64,000 nucleotides of DNA, taken from Nostoc sp. CHAB 5844. GTDB lineage: Bacteria; Cyanobacteriota; Cyanobacteriia; Cyanobacteriales; Nostocaceae. Each line of letters begins with the position of its first letter. Within the stretch, counting starts at the first letter, position 1. The DNA lies in contig NZ_JAIVFW010000025.1 in the NCBI RefSeq assembly GCF_020829595.1, positions 1 to 64,000 of the forward strand, read 5' to 3'. The notes below the pieces were generated by a model. The model did no database searches and was not told the origin of the DNA. It saw only the letters and a list, made by a program, of their open reading frames with translations. Position numbers and translations under genes: made by a program. Positions 47,177 to 58,305 of this stretch are shown here, piece after piece.

Positions 47177-48157
47177 ATGTCAAATATTTTTGCGGAAAAT
47201 CTAAGTAAATTTTATTCGGTGGCTGTTAAAGAACCTGGTATCGCTGGAACGATTACCCACTTTTTCCGTCGTACCTACCGTTCAATTAAAGCAGTAGAGA
47301 ATGTTTCTTTTGAAATTGCTCCTGGTGAGGTAGTAGGGTTTTTAGGGCCAAATGGTGCTGGAAAAACTACCACACTCAAAATGCTTACTGGTTTAATTCA
47401 TCCTAGTAATGGAACAGTTAGGGTAGGTGGACACGTCCCCTTCCTGCGCCAAGAAGCATTTTTGCAAAAAATTACCTTGGTGATGGGGCAAAAACAGCAG
47501 TTAATTTGGGATTTACCAGCACTAGACTCTTTAAAGATTAATGCTGCTGTGTACAACATCTCTGATAAAGAATTTTATGCACGGGTAAAAGAATTAACAG
47601 AGATGTTGAACCTGCAAGGAAAGCTGACTCAACCAGTACGCAAGCTATCTTTGGGTGAGCGAATGAAGGCAGAATTGTTAGCTGCACTGTTACACCGTCC
47701 GCAAGTATTGTTCCTTGATGAACCAACCCTAGGACTAGATGTTAATGCTCAGGTAGCAGTACGTGATTTTCTGCGCGACTACAATCAGCGTTATCAGGCA
47801 ACAGTGTTATTAACTAGCCACTACATGGCTGATATTACCGCTTTGTGCAATAGAGTGCTGTTAATTCACCAAGGACATCTGATGTATGACGGAAGTTTAG
47901 ATGGACTGTTAGAACGCTTTGCACCATACCGCGAAGTTCATGTAGAGTTAGCTCAACCTTTACCTAAAGAAAAACTCAAGGCTTATGGAGATGTGCAACT
48001 TTTAGATGGAAGAGCAGTGTGTTTCATGGTGCAGCAAGAAGCACTTACCCGTACAGTGTCTCAGATTTTGGCAGATTTAGAAGTTATCGATTTAAAAGTA
48101 ACAGAACCGCCTGTTGAAGAAGTAATCGGAAAAGTATTTCAGGCGGGTGTAGTTTAA
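47177..48157 (+). CDS. ABC-2 type transporter ATP-binding protein
   Basis: A 326-residue ATPase of an exporter: Walker A GPNGAGKTT (about residues 59-67), signature LSLGERMKAE, Walker B VLFLDEPTLGLD and an H-loop in LLTSHYMADI. A C-terminal domain of about 90 residues resembles the DrrA/NatA type. The next gene is an ABC-2 permease, so the two form one transporter. The substrate is unknown; polysaccharide, lipid or drug are possible for this type. Confidence 0.92.
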   Translation: MSNIFAENLSKFYSVAVKEPGIAGTITHFFRRTYRSIKAVENVSFEIAPGEVVGFLGPNGAGKTTTLKMLTGLIHPSNGTVRVGGHVPFLRQEAFLQKITLVMGQKQQLIWDLPALDSLKINAAVYNISDKEFYARVKELTEMLNLQGKLTQPVRKLSLGERMKAELLAALLHRPQVLFLDEPTLGLDVNAQVAVRDFLRDYNQRYQATVLLTSHYMADITALCNRVLLIHQGHLMYDGSLDGLLERFAPYREVHVELAQPLPKEKLKAYGDVQLLDGRAVCFMVQQEALTRTVSQILADLEVIDLKVTEPPVEEVIGKVFQAGVV

Positions 48158-48213
48158 AAAGTACTGAGTGCTGAGAAAAAGAGATGAGTAACTTGGTAAC
48201 TCGGAAACTAACA

Positions 48214-48249
48214 AATGACTATTGACTATTGACCAATGACTAATGACTA
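48214..48249 (+). repeat. Heptamer repeats abutting the permease start codon
   Basis: atgactattgactattgacc and aatgactaatgacta fill the spacer directly up to the ATG at 48250, leaving no Shine-Dalgarno sequence. Heptamer type (atgacta) as in other spacers of this window. Confidence 0.75.
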
Positions 48250-49038
48250 ATGAAAAAAATTATTAGAAAAACCCTAACTATTCTTTCTGTATACTATGCC
48301 TATATGATGGAGTTTCGTGCAGAATTAATTTTATGGGTTTTGGCTGGGTCTTTGCCAATAATTCTCATGGGTGTTTGGATACAAGCAGCACAAGGAGGAA
48401 AGTTTGGTCTGACACCTGTGGATTTTGCCCGTTATTTTCTGACAGTTTTTGTGGTTAGGCAAATCACAGTTGTTTGGGTAATTTGGGAATTTGAAAAGGA
48501 AGTAGTAGAGGGTAAGCTGTCACCTAGATTGTTACAACCAATAGATCCTGTATGGTATCACGTTGCAGCTCATGTTTCTGAGAGAGTTGCTCGCATACCA
48601 TTTGCAATACTGTTAATTGGTTTGTTTTTCGTGCTGTATCCTCAAGCTTTTTGGTTGCCGAGTTTAGGTCAAGTGTTCCTATTTACGTTAGCGGTAGTGC
48701 TAGCATTTATCTTGCGATTTGTAATTCAGTATACCTTTGCAGTGTTAGCTTTTTGGACAGAACGAGCTAGTGCTTTAGAAAATTTTTGGTTATTGTTCTT
48801 TTTATTTTTATCTGGGATGGTTGCCCCTTTAAATGTGTTTCCCGAATATGTACGTAATATTGTTTTATTTACACCTTTTCCATATTTAATTGATTTTCCC
48901 GCAAGTATTTTGGTGGGGCTACCTGTAGATGTAGTACGGGGTTTTTTATGTATGATCGGTTGGATAATGGTATTTTTGGGAGCGAATCGTTTGTTGTGGC
49001 GGGCAGGATTAAAACGATATTCAGGGATGGGTGCGTAA
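48250..49038 (+). CDS. ABC-2 type transporter permease
   Basis: A 262-residue membrane protein with about six helices, of the DUF990-like (ABC-2 type) permease group. Visible: the start VYYAYMMEFRAELILWVLAG, a charged loop ILLWREFEKEVVEG-like (VIWEFEKEVVEGKLSPRLLQP) and helix-rich remainder ending LWRAGLKRYSGMGA. It follows the ATPase gene by 92 bases of repeats. Systems of this kind often have two permeases; no second one follows here. Confidence 0.88.
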   Translation: MKKIIRKTLTILSVYYAYMMEFRAELILWVLAGSLPIILMGVWIQAAQGGKFGLTPVDFARYFLTVFVVRQITVVWVIWEFEKEVVEGKLSPRLLQPIDPVWYHVAAHVSERVARIPFAILLIGLFFVLYPQAFWLPSLGQVFLFTLAVVLAFILRFVIQYTFAVLAFWTERASALENFWLLFFLFLSGMVAPLNVFPEYVRNIVLFTPFPYLIDFPASILVGLPVDVVRGFLCMIGWIMVFLGANRLLWRAGLKRYSGMGA

Positions 49039-49094
49039 TCCGATTTTGGATTGGGAATTAAATTCGGTGTTGTGCTGCTAAACAACCAACTAAT

Positions 49095-49781
49095 ATGAAT
49101 GAAAACCTAACTCAAAAAATTAGGGATGATTTTGATCGCATCGCTCTGTATGACCAGGAGAGATGCGATCATAACAATCACTATCATTCTTTTTTACTCA
49201 AACAGTTACCAAAACATTGCCAAAATATTCTTGATATCGGTTGCGGAACAGGTGAATTTTCACGTCTTCTCGCTCAACGTGCTGAACAAGTTGTAGCAAT
49301 TGACTTATCACCAAATATGATTGAGGTGGGCAAGCAGCGTTCCAGACATTATGCAAACATTGATTTTCAAATTGCTGATATTTTGCAGTGGAAATTTACT
49401 CTAGAGAAATTTGATGCGATCGCTTCTATATCGACAGTTCATCATCTACCATTAGAAAACTTGCTACCCAATCTCAAAGCAGCTTTGAAACCTGGCGGTA
49501 GGCTGGTAATTTTAGATTTACTAAAACATGAGAACATGAGAGATATGGTGAGTGATTTTGTTGCCGTTCCTCTCAATTGGTTACTTCAAAAGCTGAAGAA
49601 TAATCATCTGCAAAAATCACCAGAAGCTGCTGCTGCTATGCGGGAGCATCTTCTTACAGATCAGTATCTCACCCTATCGCAAGCCCAACGAATATACACT
49701 AGAAACCTTAAAAGCGCAAAGGTAAGAAAGCACTTGTTTTGGCGTTATTCTGTAGTTTGGGAAAAATCGACTACGGTATAA
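49095..49781 (+). CDS. Class I SAM-dependent methyltransferase
   Basis: A 228-residue methyltransferase. Motif I is NILDIGCGTGEFSRLLAQ (about residues 41-58), motif II VVAIDLSPNMIEVG, and DAIASISTVHHLP and LKPGGRLVILDLLKHENMRD follow, the pattern of the UbiE/Methyltransf_11 group. The substrate is unknown. It follows the ABC-2 exporter genes on the same strand after 56 bases, so a shared role is possible but unproven. Confidence 0.85.
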   Translation: MNENLTQKIRDDFDRIALYDQERCDHNNHYHSFLLKQLPKHCQNILDIGCGTGEFSRLLAQRAEQVVAIDLSPNMIEVGKQRSRHYANIDFQIADILQWKFTLEKFDAIASISTVHHLPLENLLPNLKAALKPGGRLVILDLLKHENMRDMVSDFVAVPLNWLLQKLKNNHLQKSPEAAAAMREHLLTDQYLTLSQAQRIYTRNLKSAKVRKHLFWRYSVVWEKSTTV

Positions 49782-49840
49782 AAATAATAGCGTTACATAT
49801 TTGTGTGAGGTAAGTTCATCCTCGGATTCAGTAATACCTT

Positions 49841-50908
49841 TCATTCTTCACTATCTTGATATAAATCCTGCAATGCTTGCAGTTGAGTTTTACGAGAAAT
49901 TCGACGATATTTTTTACTTTCTAGCTTGGGTTCGTATTTATTCTGCCCTTTACCTTTGGTTTTTAACTTTAAAGTTGATTCTGGATCGGCTTGTTGGTTT
50001 AATTGGGTTTGCCTAGCGATCGCTTCATCCAAAAATTCTAAATAATGTTCATAGCGTTCCCAATCTCCCTGCACAGCACAATCAGGTTCGTCTCGATGCA
50101 AACAATCACTAAACCGACAGTTTCCAACTTCTAGCAACTTCCGCGCTTCGGGAAAATAATGTACTAATTCTTCTGGTAGATAATCCAAATCTGGCTGATT
50201 AAAACCAGGGGTATCAGCCAACAAACCACCATCAGGTAATTCAAATAATTCTACGTGGCGAGTGGTATGGCGACCACGCGCCAGTTTACCAGAAATTTCT
50301 CCGACTCGCAGGTGCACATCGGGTATAAGGGCGTTAATTAAACTGGATTTACCTACACCAGAAGGCCCAGCAATCACAGTCGTTTTATGACTGAGATCAG
50401 TTACAACTTGGTCGATATTAATATTATTTTGAACACTGATAAATAACGGTTGATAACCCCAACTCAAGAGGCGATCGCTAATTTCTTGTTGTTCTTCGAG
50501 TGAGATTAAATCGCTTTTATTCAAACACAGCACTACATCCCAGCCAGTAGATTCAGCTTTTACTAAAAACCGACTTAACTGATAAGGTTCCAAGGGAGGA
50601 TCGGCAACAGCAAATACCAGCATAATCTGGTTGACATTAGCGATCGCAGGTCGATCCAATTGCCCTGTGCGGGGTAAAACCTCGGCGATCGCACCGCGTC
50701 CCCCAGCCCAATCTGGTTCTTCCACCACCACGCGATCGCCCACCATCACCTGTTGCCCAATTTTTTTCAACCGTGTTCTGCGGGTACACAGAAGGATGGA
50801 AGAGTAGGGATGAAACTCTTGATCTAGCTGTACGCGATAAAAATTTGCTTGTACAGCCAAGACTGTACCGAGTAACTGTCCAGTAGTTGCAACAGTTTCC
50901 CCCATCAT
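49841..50908 (-). CDS. rsgA: Small ribosomal subunit biogenesis GTPase RsgA
   Basis: A 355-residue circularly permuted GTPase that checks late 30S maturation. An N-terminal OB fold is followed by LCLNKSDL (G4) before the P-loop GPSGVGKSSLIN (G1) and DTPGFNQPD (G3), the G4-G1-G3 order that defines the family. The C-terminal zinc finger shows CRFSDCLHRDEPDC. A Lys/Glu-rich extension ends the protein. Its ATG overlaps the stop codon of the tusA-like gene by one base, indicating coupled translation. A second ATG directly follows the first. Confidence 0.95.
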   Translation of the reverse strand: MMGETVATTGQLLGTVLAVQANFYRVQLDQEFHPYSSILLCTRRTRLKKIGQQVMVGDRVVVEEPDWAGGRGAIAEVLPRTGQLDRPAIANVNQIMLVFAVADPPLEPYQLSRFLVKAESTGWDVVLCLNKSDLISLEEQQEISDRLLSWGYQPLFISVQNNINIDQVVTDLSHKTTVIAGPSGVGKSSLINALIPDVHLRVGEISGKLARGRHTTRHVELFELPDGGLLADTPGFNQPDLDYLPEELVHYFPEARKLLEVGNCRFSDCLHRDEPDCAVQGDWERYEHYLEFLDEAIARQTQLNQQADPESTLKLKTKGKGQNKYEPKLESKKYRRISRKTQLQALQDLYQDSEE

Positions 50909-51161
50909 TAGTTAGCGATCGGACGGCGAATTAACAAAGAAAAATAACCACTACAGTCGGTAATTTGCTCTACTTGATAGCCTGCCATAGTCAAGCTATC
51001 AGGAACTTGCTCAATTGGTTCTCCGGGATCAAGCCATACTTCCAGCAAACCTCCTGGCGGCATTTTTTCCAAACGGAGTTTTGTCCGCACGAAATTAATC
51101 GGGCAAGGAGTGCCGCGCAAGTCGAGTTGAGCATCAGGAGTAGATACAGAAGATAGACTCA

Positions 51162-51162
<1 letters not shown>
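50908..51162 (-). CDS. TusA family sulfurtransferase-like protein
   Basis: An 84-residue small protein of the TusA/SirA/YeeD family: LDLRGTPCPINFVRTKLRLE carries the active Cys, then VWLDPGEPIEQVPDSL and a terminal IRR strand. TusA proteins carry persulfide sulfur for tRNA thiolation or other cofactors. The motif is CPIN rather than CPxP, a variant seen in cyanobacterial relatives. Start and stop overlap the neighbours dnaJ and rsgA by one base each (TAATG). Confidence 0.88.
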
Positions 51163-52846
<1,684 letters not shown>

Positions 52847-54808
52847 TTAGTCTATCGCCTCATAATCAGCTTGTGCGGTCATTTCCTCATCAAAATCAAA
52901 ATTGAACTGTGGGATTACAGTTCCATTCATAGGAGTTTCTAATTCAGATGTTAATACTGGTTCTGAACCTCCTTCAACTTCTTCAGTACTTTGACTGTTA
53001 GCGCGATTGTAAACATCAGCACCGATCGCAAACAGCGTTTGCTGGAAGTCATCAAGGCAATTTTGAAATTCTTGCAGGGAAATACCGGGATTAGTCATCA
53101 CAGCTTGAAGTTGGATAAGTTTTTCATGAGCTAAAGTTTTCATCTGGTCGCCAATAAAGTTGCTATTATCCTTCAAGGTGGATTCGTAACTGATTAACAG
53201 ATTGTCTGCTTGGTTTTTGAGTTCAACAAATTCCTTACGCTTTTTGTCTTCTTCTGCAAAGACTTCCGCTTCTTGGCGCATTCGTTCGACTTCGTTAGCA
53301 CTCAAACCACCAGTATTAGTAATCCGAATGCTTTGCTCTCTACCTGTACCTTTATCTTGAGCGGAAACCTTGAGGATACCGTTAACATCGATTTCAAAAG
53401 ATACTTCGATTTGGGGTACACCACGGGGAGCAGGAGGAATTCCTGCTAACAAAAACTTACCCAGACTTTTATTATCCCGCGCCATTGCCCGTTCCCCTTG
53501 GAGAACGTGAATTTCTACCGAAGTTTGTCCATCAATAGCAGTAGAAAAAACTTGAGACTTGCTGGTAGGAATTGTGGTGTTGCGTTCAATAATTTTAGTG
53601 AATACTTCGCCTAGAGTTTCAATACCTAACGATAGCGGCGTGACATCTAATAGTAAGAGATTATCAACTTCGCCACCAAGGACTCCGGCTTGAATTGCTG
53701 CTCCCAATGCTACAGCTTCATCAGGGTTAATTGAGCGATCAGGAGTTTTGCCATTAAAAAACTTAATTAAAGCATTTTGAACGGCGGGAATGCGTGTAGA
53801 ACCACCAACTAAAATAATCCGGTCTATATTTTGTGGTTTGAGGTCAGCATCTTTGAGGGATTGAATCATCGGTTCGATGGTAGCCTGAATCAGATGTGCA
53901 GCTAGTTCCTCAAATTTCGAGCGGCTGAGTTCCATTTCTAGATGCTTTGGCCCGGATGCATCAGCGGTAATAAACGGCAAGTTAATTGAGGTACTCGCCA
54001 TGCTGGAGAGTTCTATTTTGGCTTTTTCTGCTGCTTCCCGCAGGCGCTGCAAAGCCATCTTGTCTTGGGCTAAGTTAATTTTTTCTTGTTCCTGGAAGCG
54101 TTCAATCATCCAGCGCACAATACAGTTATCGAAGTCATCACCACCAAGTTGATTGTTCCCGCTAGTGGCTTTGACTTCAAAAACTCCATCTCCTAGTTGC
54201 AGAATGGAGACATCGAAAGTACCGCCACCCAAGTCAAATACTAGAATTAGTTGTTCTTGGTCTTGCTTATCTAAACCAAAGGCTAAAGCAGCCGCAGTTG
54301 GTTCGTTGATGATGCGTAATACTTCTAAGCCAGCGATTGTTCCAGCATCTTTAGTTGCTTGCCTTTGGGCATCGGTGAAATACGCTGGTACGGTAATTAC
54401 TGCTTGTGTGACAGATTCACCCAAAAAATTTTCCGCGTCCTGCTTTAATTTTTGCAGAATCATGGCAGAGATTTCTTGCGGTGTGTAGTTTTTGCCACGA
54501 ATGTGAACATCAACAGTTTCATCTCGACCTTTGACACAGTTGTAGGGAACGCGATCGCGTTCTTGTTCTGTATCTTCCCAACGACGACCGATGAATCGCT
54601 TGATACTGTAGACTGTATTTTCGGCATTGGTTACGGCTTGGCGTTTTGCCAGCTGACCGACCAAGCGATCGCCACCCTTGCCAAATCCCACAATACTAGG
54701 AGTGGTTCGTCCGCCTTCAGAATTGGCAATGACAATCGGTTGACCACCTTCCATAACTGCGACGCAACTGTTAGTCGTGCCTAAGTCGATCCCAATAACT
54801 TTTCCCAT
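52847..54808 (-). CDS. dnaK: Chaperone DnaK (Hsp70)
   Basis: A 653-residue Hsp70. The ATPase domain has [17 protein letters not shown], the AEKAKIELS and [10 protein letters not shown] phosphate loop 2 and [10 protein letters not shown]; the linker is [17 protein letters not shown]; the substrate-binding part ends in a helical lid and an acidic tail ([20 protein letters not shown]) that differs from the usual EEVD-like ends. It lies in the chaperone block with grpE upstream and dnaJ downstream; a miniature element lies between dnaK and grpE. Confidence 0.98.
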   Translation of the reverse strand: MGKVIGIDLGTTNSCVAVMEGGQPIVIANSEGGRTTPSIVGFGKGGDRLVGQLAKRQAVTNAENTVYSIKRFIGRRWEDTEQERDRVPYNCVKGRDETVDVHIRGKNYTPQEISAMILQKLKQDAENFLGESVTQAVITVPAYFTDAQRQATKDAGTIAGLEVLRIINEPTAAALAFGLDKQDQEQLILVFDLGGGTFDVSILQLGDGVFEVKATSGNNQLGGDDFDNCIVRWMIERFQEQEKINLAQDKMALQRLREAAEKAKIELSSMASTSINLPFITADASGPKHLEMELSRSKFEELAAHLIQATIEPMIQSLKDADLKPQNIDRIILVGGSTRIPAVQNALIKFFNGKTPDRSINPDEAVALGAAIQAGVLGGEVDNLLLLDVTPLSLGIETLGEVFTKIIERNTTIPTSKSQVFSTAIDGQTSVEIHVLQGERAMARDNKSLGKFLLAGIPPAPRGVPQIEVSFEIDVNGILKVSAQDKGTGREQSIRITNTGGLSANEVERMRQEAEVFAEEDKKRKEFVELKNQADNLLISYESTLKDNSNFIGDQMKTLAHEKLIQLQAVMTNPGISLQEFQNCLDDFQQTLFAIGADVYNRANSQSTEEVEGGSEPVLTSELETPMNGTVIPQFNFDFDEEMTAQADYEAID

Positions 54809-54900
54809 ACTTACAGTATTTGTACTGAATGCTTCTGTCGTGGTGTTATACGGGATACTTGTGAGCGATTAATCAATCAAGTATAAGGGTGTAGGTAAAT

Positions 54901-55046
54901 CTGACTTTTCACGGGATCTGGAAAACCTCTCTCTAAATCTCTCTCCTACAAGGAGAGAGACTTTGAATCTTCCCCCTTCCCGCGTCGGGAAGGGGGCTAG
55001 GGGGTTAGGTTTTTCGTCGGCTTTTCCACATGACGTGAAAAGTCAG
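54901..55046. mobile_element. 146-bp MITE between grpE and dnaK with 10-bp target duplication
   Basis: Perfect 13-base inverted ends ctgacttttcacg and cgtgaaaagtcag, extending imperfectly to about 25 bases, flanked by exact ten-base direct repeats gtaggtaaat (54891-54900 and 55047-55056). The inside has cttcccccttcccgcgtcgg / gaagggggctaggggg-type hairpin sequence. No coding capacity. The duplication length is in the range of IS4-like transposition. Confidence 0.85.
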
Positions 55047-55158
55047 GTAGGTAAATCCCGCACACCCTGACATTTTTGCTTCCAGAACTTTAAAATTAAA
55101 GGTCAAAAGTTAAAAGCATGATTTGTTTATTTTGACTTTTAACTTTTAACTTTTAACT

Positions 55159-55908
55159 TTAACTGTTGGCTGAACTCGACTGATCTTCTTGTGCAGAAGG
55201 TGTATCCTCCTTAGGAGCAGCCACCTTGACCATTGCATGACGTAGCACGCGATCGCCTATATAATATCCGCGTACTAACTCTTCTAACACTGTTCCTTCC
55301 GGATGTTCATCCGTAGGTTCGCGCATTACTGCTTCATGGAGATTGGGATCGAACTGTTCACCTTCAGGACGCATCGGTGATACTCCTAAGCGCTTTAAGG
55401 AATCTACTAATTGTTTATAAACTCCTTGATAACTTTTGTGAATTGTCATCTCGCCATCGGTTTGTGGCTTGAGGTGCGCTCGCGCCCGCTCAAAATTATC
55501 AACCACTGGCAACAATTCCATAATTGTGTTCCGCTTCACCTGCGCGTCTAGCTCTTCTTTTTCTTTACTAGTACGCTTGCGGTAATTCTCAAAATCTGCT
55601 GCAATCCGCATGTACTGAGTACTACGTTCTTCTACCTGCGTCTTGAGAGACTCAATTTGTTGAGTCAATTCTGTCAAAGCTGCTGTTTCAGTTTGTGTTC
55701 TCTCGGTTGCAGCGAAGCCATCTTCTTGATTGAGCGCAGCCGTATCTCCTGATACATTGCTTGTGGCTGCCACTTGCTCAGTAACTTCGCTGCCAGATTC
55801 GTTGGAGTTTATTTGGGCTGGGGAGTCGCTCATCATGTCTTGCTTTACCTCTGTTGGTTCACCCAATTGCTGGCTTGTATTGTTTACCTGTTTATTTTCG
55901 TCCATCAT
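55159..55908 (-). CDS. grpE: Nucleotide exchange factor GrpE
   Basis: A 249-residue protein that frees ADP from DnaK. A long disordered, acidic N-terminus (about residues 1-75) is followed by a long coiled coil (about 78-125, [20 protein letters not shown]) with the family start [18 protein letters not shown]. The C-terminal beta wing reads [21 protein letters not shown] and [15 protein letters not shown], a GrpE hallmark. It is the first gene of the minus-strand chaperone block and is divergent from pilB. Confidence 0.97.
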   Translation of the reverse strand: MMDENKQVNNTSQQLGEPTEVKQDMMSDSPAQINSNESGSEVTEQVAATSNVSGDTAALNQEDGFAATERTQTETAALTELTQQIESLKTQVEERSTQYMRIAADFENYRKRTSKEKEELDAQVKRNTIMELLPVVDNFERARAHLKPQTDGEMTIHKSYQGVYKQLVDSLKRLGVSPMRPEGEQFDPNLHEAVMREPTDEHPEGTVLEELVRGYYIGDRVLRHAMVKVAAPKEDTPSAQEDQSSSANS

Positions 55909-56205
55909 TGTCTATTCCAGATACTGTTAAGGACAAGAAATCACCACAGGGGTAGATTTTGTTGCCAACATTGTTCTGGAAGTGATGTCACCGTCATCTT
56001 ATTGTGACAAATGGTGAATATATTAGCGTATGTACCTTGAGGACGGGAACCCGAACGATAAAGGATGAAGTCTGAAATTTCTACTTCAGACTTCACACTT
56101 CATAATTCAGACTTCGGTTGGAATTTTATTAAGTTTAAATGAAAATTCTGTGCCGTAGCTTGGGAATACTTTAAGCAGAGGTTTTTCCCTACTAATTGCT
56201 CACCT

Positions 56206-58218
56206 ATGACTCAATCGTCACCGCAACGACGCAGTACCGCTCTCACGACCCGAACAGAGTTTTCGCCATTCAGCAGTAAGCTAGTGCAATCTGGCTATGT
56301 TAATAGCGAACAGATGAGACAGGCACTGATTGAAAGTCGCAAATCTGGCAGGCCCTTGACGGAAGTGCTGGAGTCGATCACTGGGCGACAACTATCACCT
56401 GAATTTCTCAGACAGTATAAAAAACAACAGTTATTTGAACTTAAAATACTATACGGCGTTGAATCTCTTGATCCGGAAGTCAATAACATTGGCAGTACGA
56501 ATGTCGGTAGCCTGATTGAAACTCTGATCCCGGTAGATATTTGTCGTCGCCATCGCTTGGTGCCACTATCAAAAAGCGAAGACCAAAATCCACCCAGCGT
56601 TTTAGTGGCGATGGTCGATCCGGATAACTTAGAAGCTTCTGATGATCTAAATCGCATCTTGCGCCCTCAAGGCTTAGCATTGCAGCGTATGGTGATCACC
56701 CAGGAAGATTATCAACAGCTAATCAACCAATATTTGGATGAGATGGCTGTCAAACAAAAGCATCTGGAACAAGAAAAGTTTACAGATATCAATCAGGATT
56801 TAGAAAATCTTGGAAATTTAGATATTCAAGATGCTCCCGACGATATGGAAGCTGACTTGGGAGCAGCGATGAAAGGTGCAGAAGATGCTCCAGTCATCAA
56901 CTTGGTGAATAGAATTCTCGCTAAAGCTTTGCACGAGAAAGTTTCTGATATTCATGTTGAGCCTCAAGAAGAAAACTTACGCATTCGTTTTCGGAAAGAT
57001 GGTGTATTGCGTGAAGCTTTTGACCCTTTACCGAAAAAAATTATCCCTGCTGTTACAGCTCGATTTAAAATTATCGCCAGCCTGGATATTGCCGAGCGGC
57101 GTGTACCCCAAGACGGACGCATTCGCCGGATGTTTGAAGGTAGAAAGGTAGACTTTCGTGTGAATACCTTACCCAGTCGCTACGGGGAGAAGGTGGTACT
57201 GCGGATTTTGGATAACTCTTCTACCCAATTGGGATTGAATAAGTTAATCACTGACCCTGAAACCTTACAAATTGTTCAGGATATGGTAGCCAAGCCTTTC
57301 GGTTTGATTTTGGTGACTGGGCCAACAGGTTCTGGTAAAACAACCTCGCTGTACTCGGCATTGTCGGAAAAGAACTCACCTGGCATTAATATCAGTACGG
57401 TTGAAGACCCGATTGAGTATAGTTTGCCAGGGATTACCCAAGTACAGGTAATTCGGGAGAAAGGATTGGATTTTGCCACAGCACTGCGGGCTTTTTTGCG
57501 GCAAGATCCAGATGTATTGCTGGTAGGTGAAACGCGGGATAAAGAAACCGCCAAAACAGCGATTGAAGCTGCCTTAACAGGTCACTTAGTATTAACTACC
57601 TTACACACAAATGATGCTCCTGGTGCGATCGCTCGTTTAGGCGAAATGGGCATTGAACCATTCATGGTTTCTAGTTCCTTAATCGGTGTTTTAGCACAAC
57701 GCTTGGTGCGGCGTGTGTGTTCTGACTGTCGCATTCCTTATACTCCCACACCCGAAGAACTCGCTCGTTATGGTCTATCTGCTTCACAAGATGTAGAACT
57801 TACCTTCTACAAAGCTAATACATTAACCACAGAAGCCTTAGCAGATGCCAAAGCCAAAAATCATGTTTGCCCAACATGTAATGGCGTTGGATACAAAGGA
57901 CGCTGTGGTGTTTATGAAGTTATGCGCGTTAGCGAAAACCTACAAACCTTGATTAACCAAGAAGCACCCACAGAACGCATTAAAGAAGTTGCTGTAGAAG
58001 AAGGTATGAAAACCTTGTTGGCGTACAGCTTAGATTTAGTGCGTCAAGGAGCCACCACCTTAGAAGAAGTTGATCGAGTGACCTTCACTGACACTGGTTT
58101 AGAAGCAGAGTTAAAAGCCAAACGTAAGAGCGGTCTGACCTGTCGAACTTGTAGTGCCGAACTGCAACCCGAATGGCTGGATTGTCCTTACTGTATGACA
58201 CCCAGATTTCAAGATTAG
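56206..58218 (+). CDS. pilB: Type IV pilus assembly ATPase PilB
   Basis: A 670-residue extension motor of type IV pili. N-terminal MshEN domain (about residues 30-190), then the GspE ATPase: Walker A GPTGSGKTTS (about 371-380), Asp box TVEDPIEYSLPG, Walker B QDPDVLLVGETRD and His box TGHLVLTTLHTNDA. Two CxxC pairs (CSDC, CPTC) form the usual zinc site, and the C-terminus adds a cyanobacterial zinc-ribbon-like CRTC...CPYC tail. First gene of the pilB-pilT-pilC run, divergent from grpE. Confidence 0.97.
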   Translation: MTQSSPQRRSTALTTRTEFSPFSSKLVQSGYVNSEQMRQALIESRKSGRPLTEVLESITGRQLSPEFLRQYKKQQLFELKILYGVESLDPEVNNIGSTNVGSLIETLIPVDICRRHRLVPLSKSEDQNPPSVLVAMVDPDNLEASDDLNRILRPQGLALQRMVITQEDYQQLINQYLDEMAVKQKHLEQEKFTDINQDLENLGNLDIQDAPDDMEADLGAAMKGAEDAPVINLVNRILAKALHEKVSDIHVEPQEENLRIRFRKDGVLREAFDPLPKKIIPAVTARFKIIASLDIAERRVPQDGRIRRMFEGRKVDFRVNTLPSRYGEKVVLRILDNSSTQLGLNKLITDPETLQIVQDMVAKPFGLILVTGPTGSGKTTSLYSALSEKNSPGINISTVEDPIEYSLPGITQVQVIREKGLDFATALRAFLRQDPDVLLVGETRDKETAKTAIEAALTGHLVLTTLHTNDAPGAIARLGEMGIEPFMVSSSLIGVLAQRLVRRVCSDCRIPYTPTPEELARYGLSASQDVELTFYKANTLTTEALADAKAKNHVCPTCNGVGYKGRCGVYEVMRVSENLQTLINQEAPTERIKEVAVEEGMKTLLAYSLDLVRQGATTLEEVDRVTFTDTGLEAELKAKRKSGLTCRTCSAELQPEWLDCPYCMTPRFQD

Positions 58219-58305
58219 TTAATAGTCAAAAGTCCATAGTCAATGGTTAATAGTAAACACAAATGACAAAGGACAAATAACAAATGACAAAAAGGAAGCA
58301 GAACT
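58219..58305. repeat. Heptamer-type repeats between pilB and pilT
   Basis: Variants of tagtcaa, ccatagt and atgacaa (agtcaaaagtccatagtcaatgg; aaatgacaaaggacaaataacaaatgacaaa) fill the spacer up to about ten bases before the pilT ATG. Confidence 0.7.

Noticed and set aside
52847-54808. Plus-strand open frames of 80-110 codons antisense to dnaK, and many similar shadows opposite other long genes
   Set aside because: Each lies wholly opposite a strongly conserved gene and follows its codon pattern; no independent start signals or recognisable domains.
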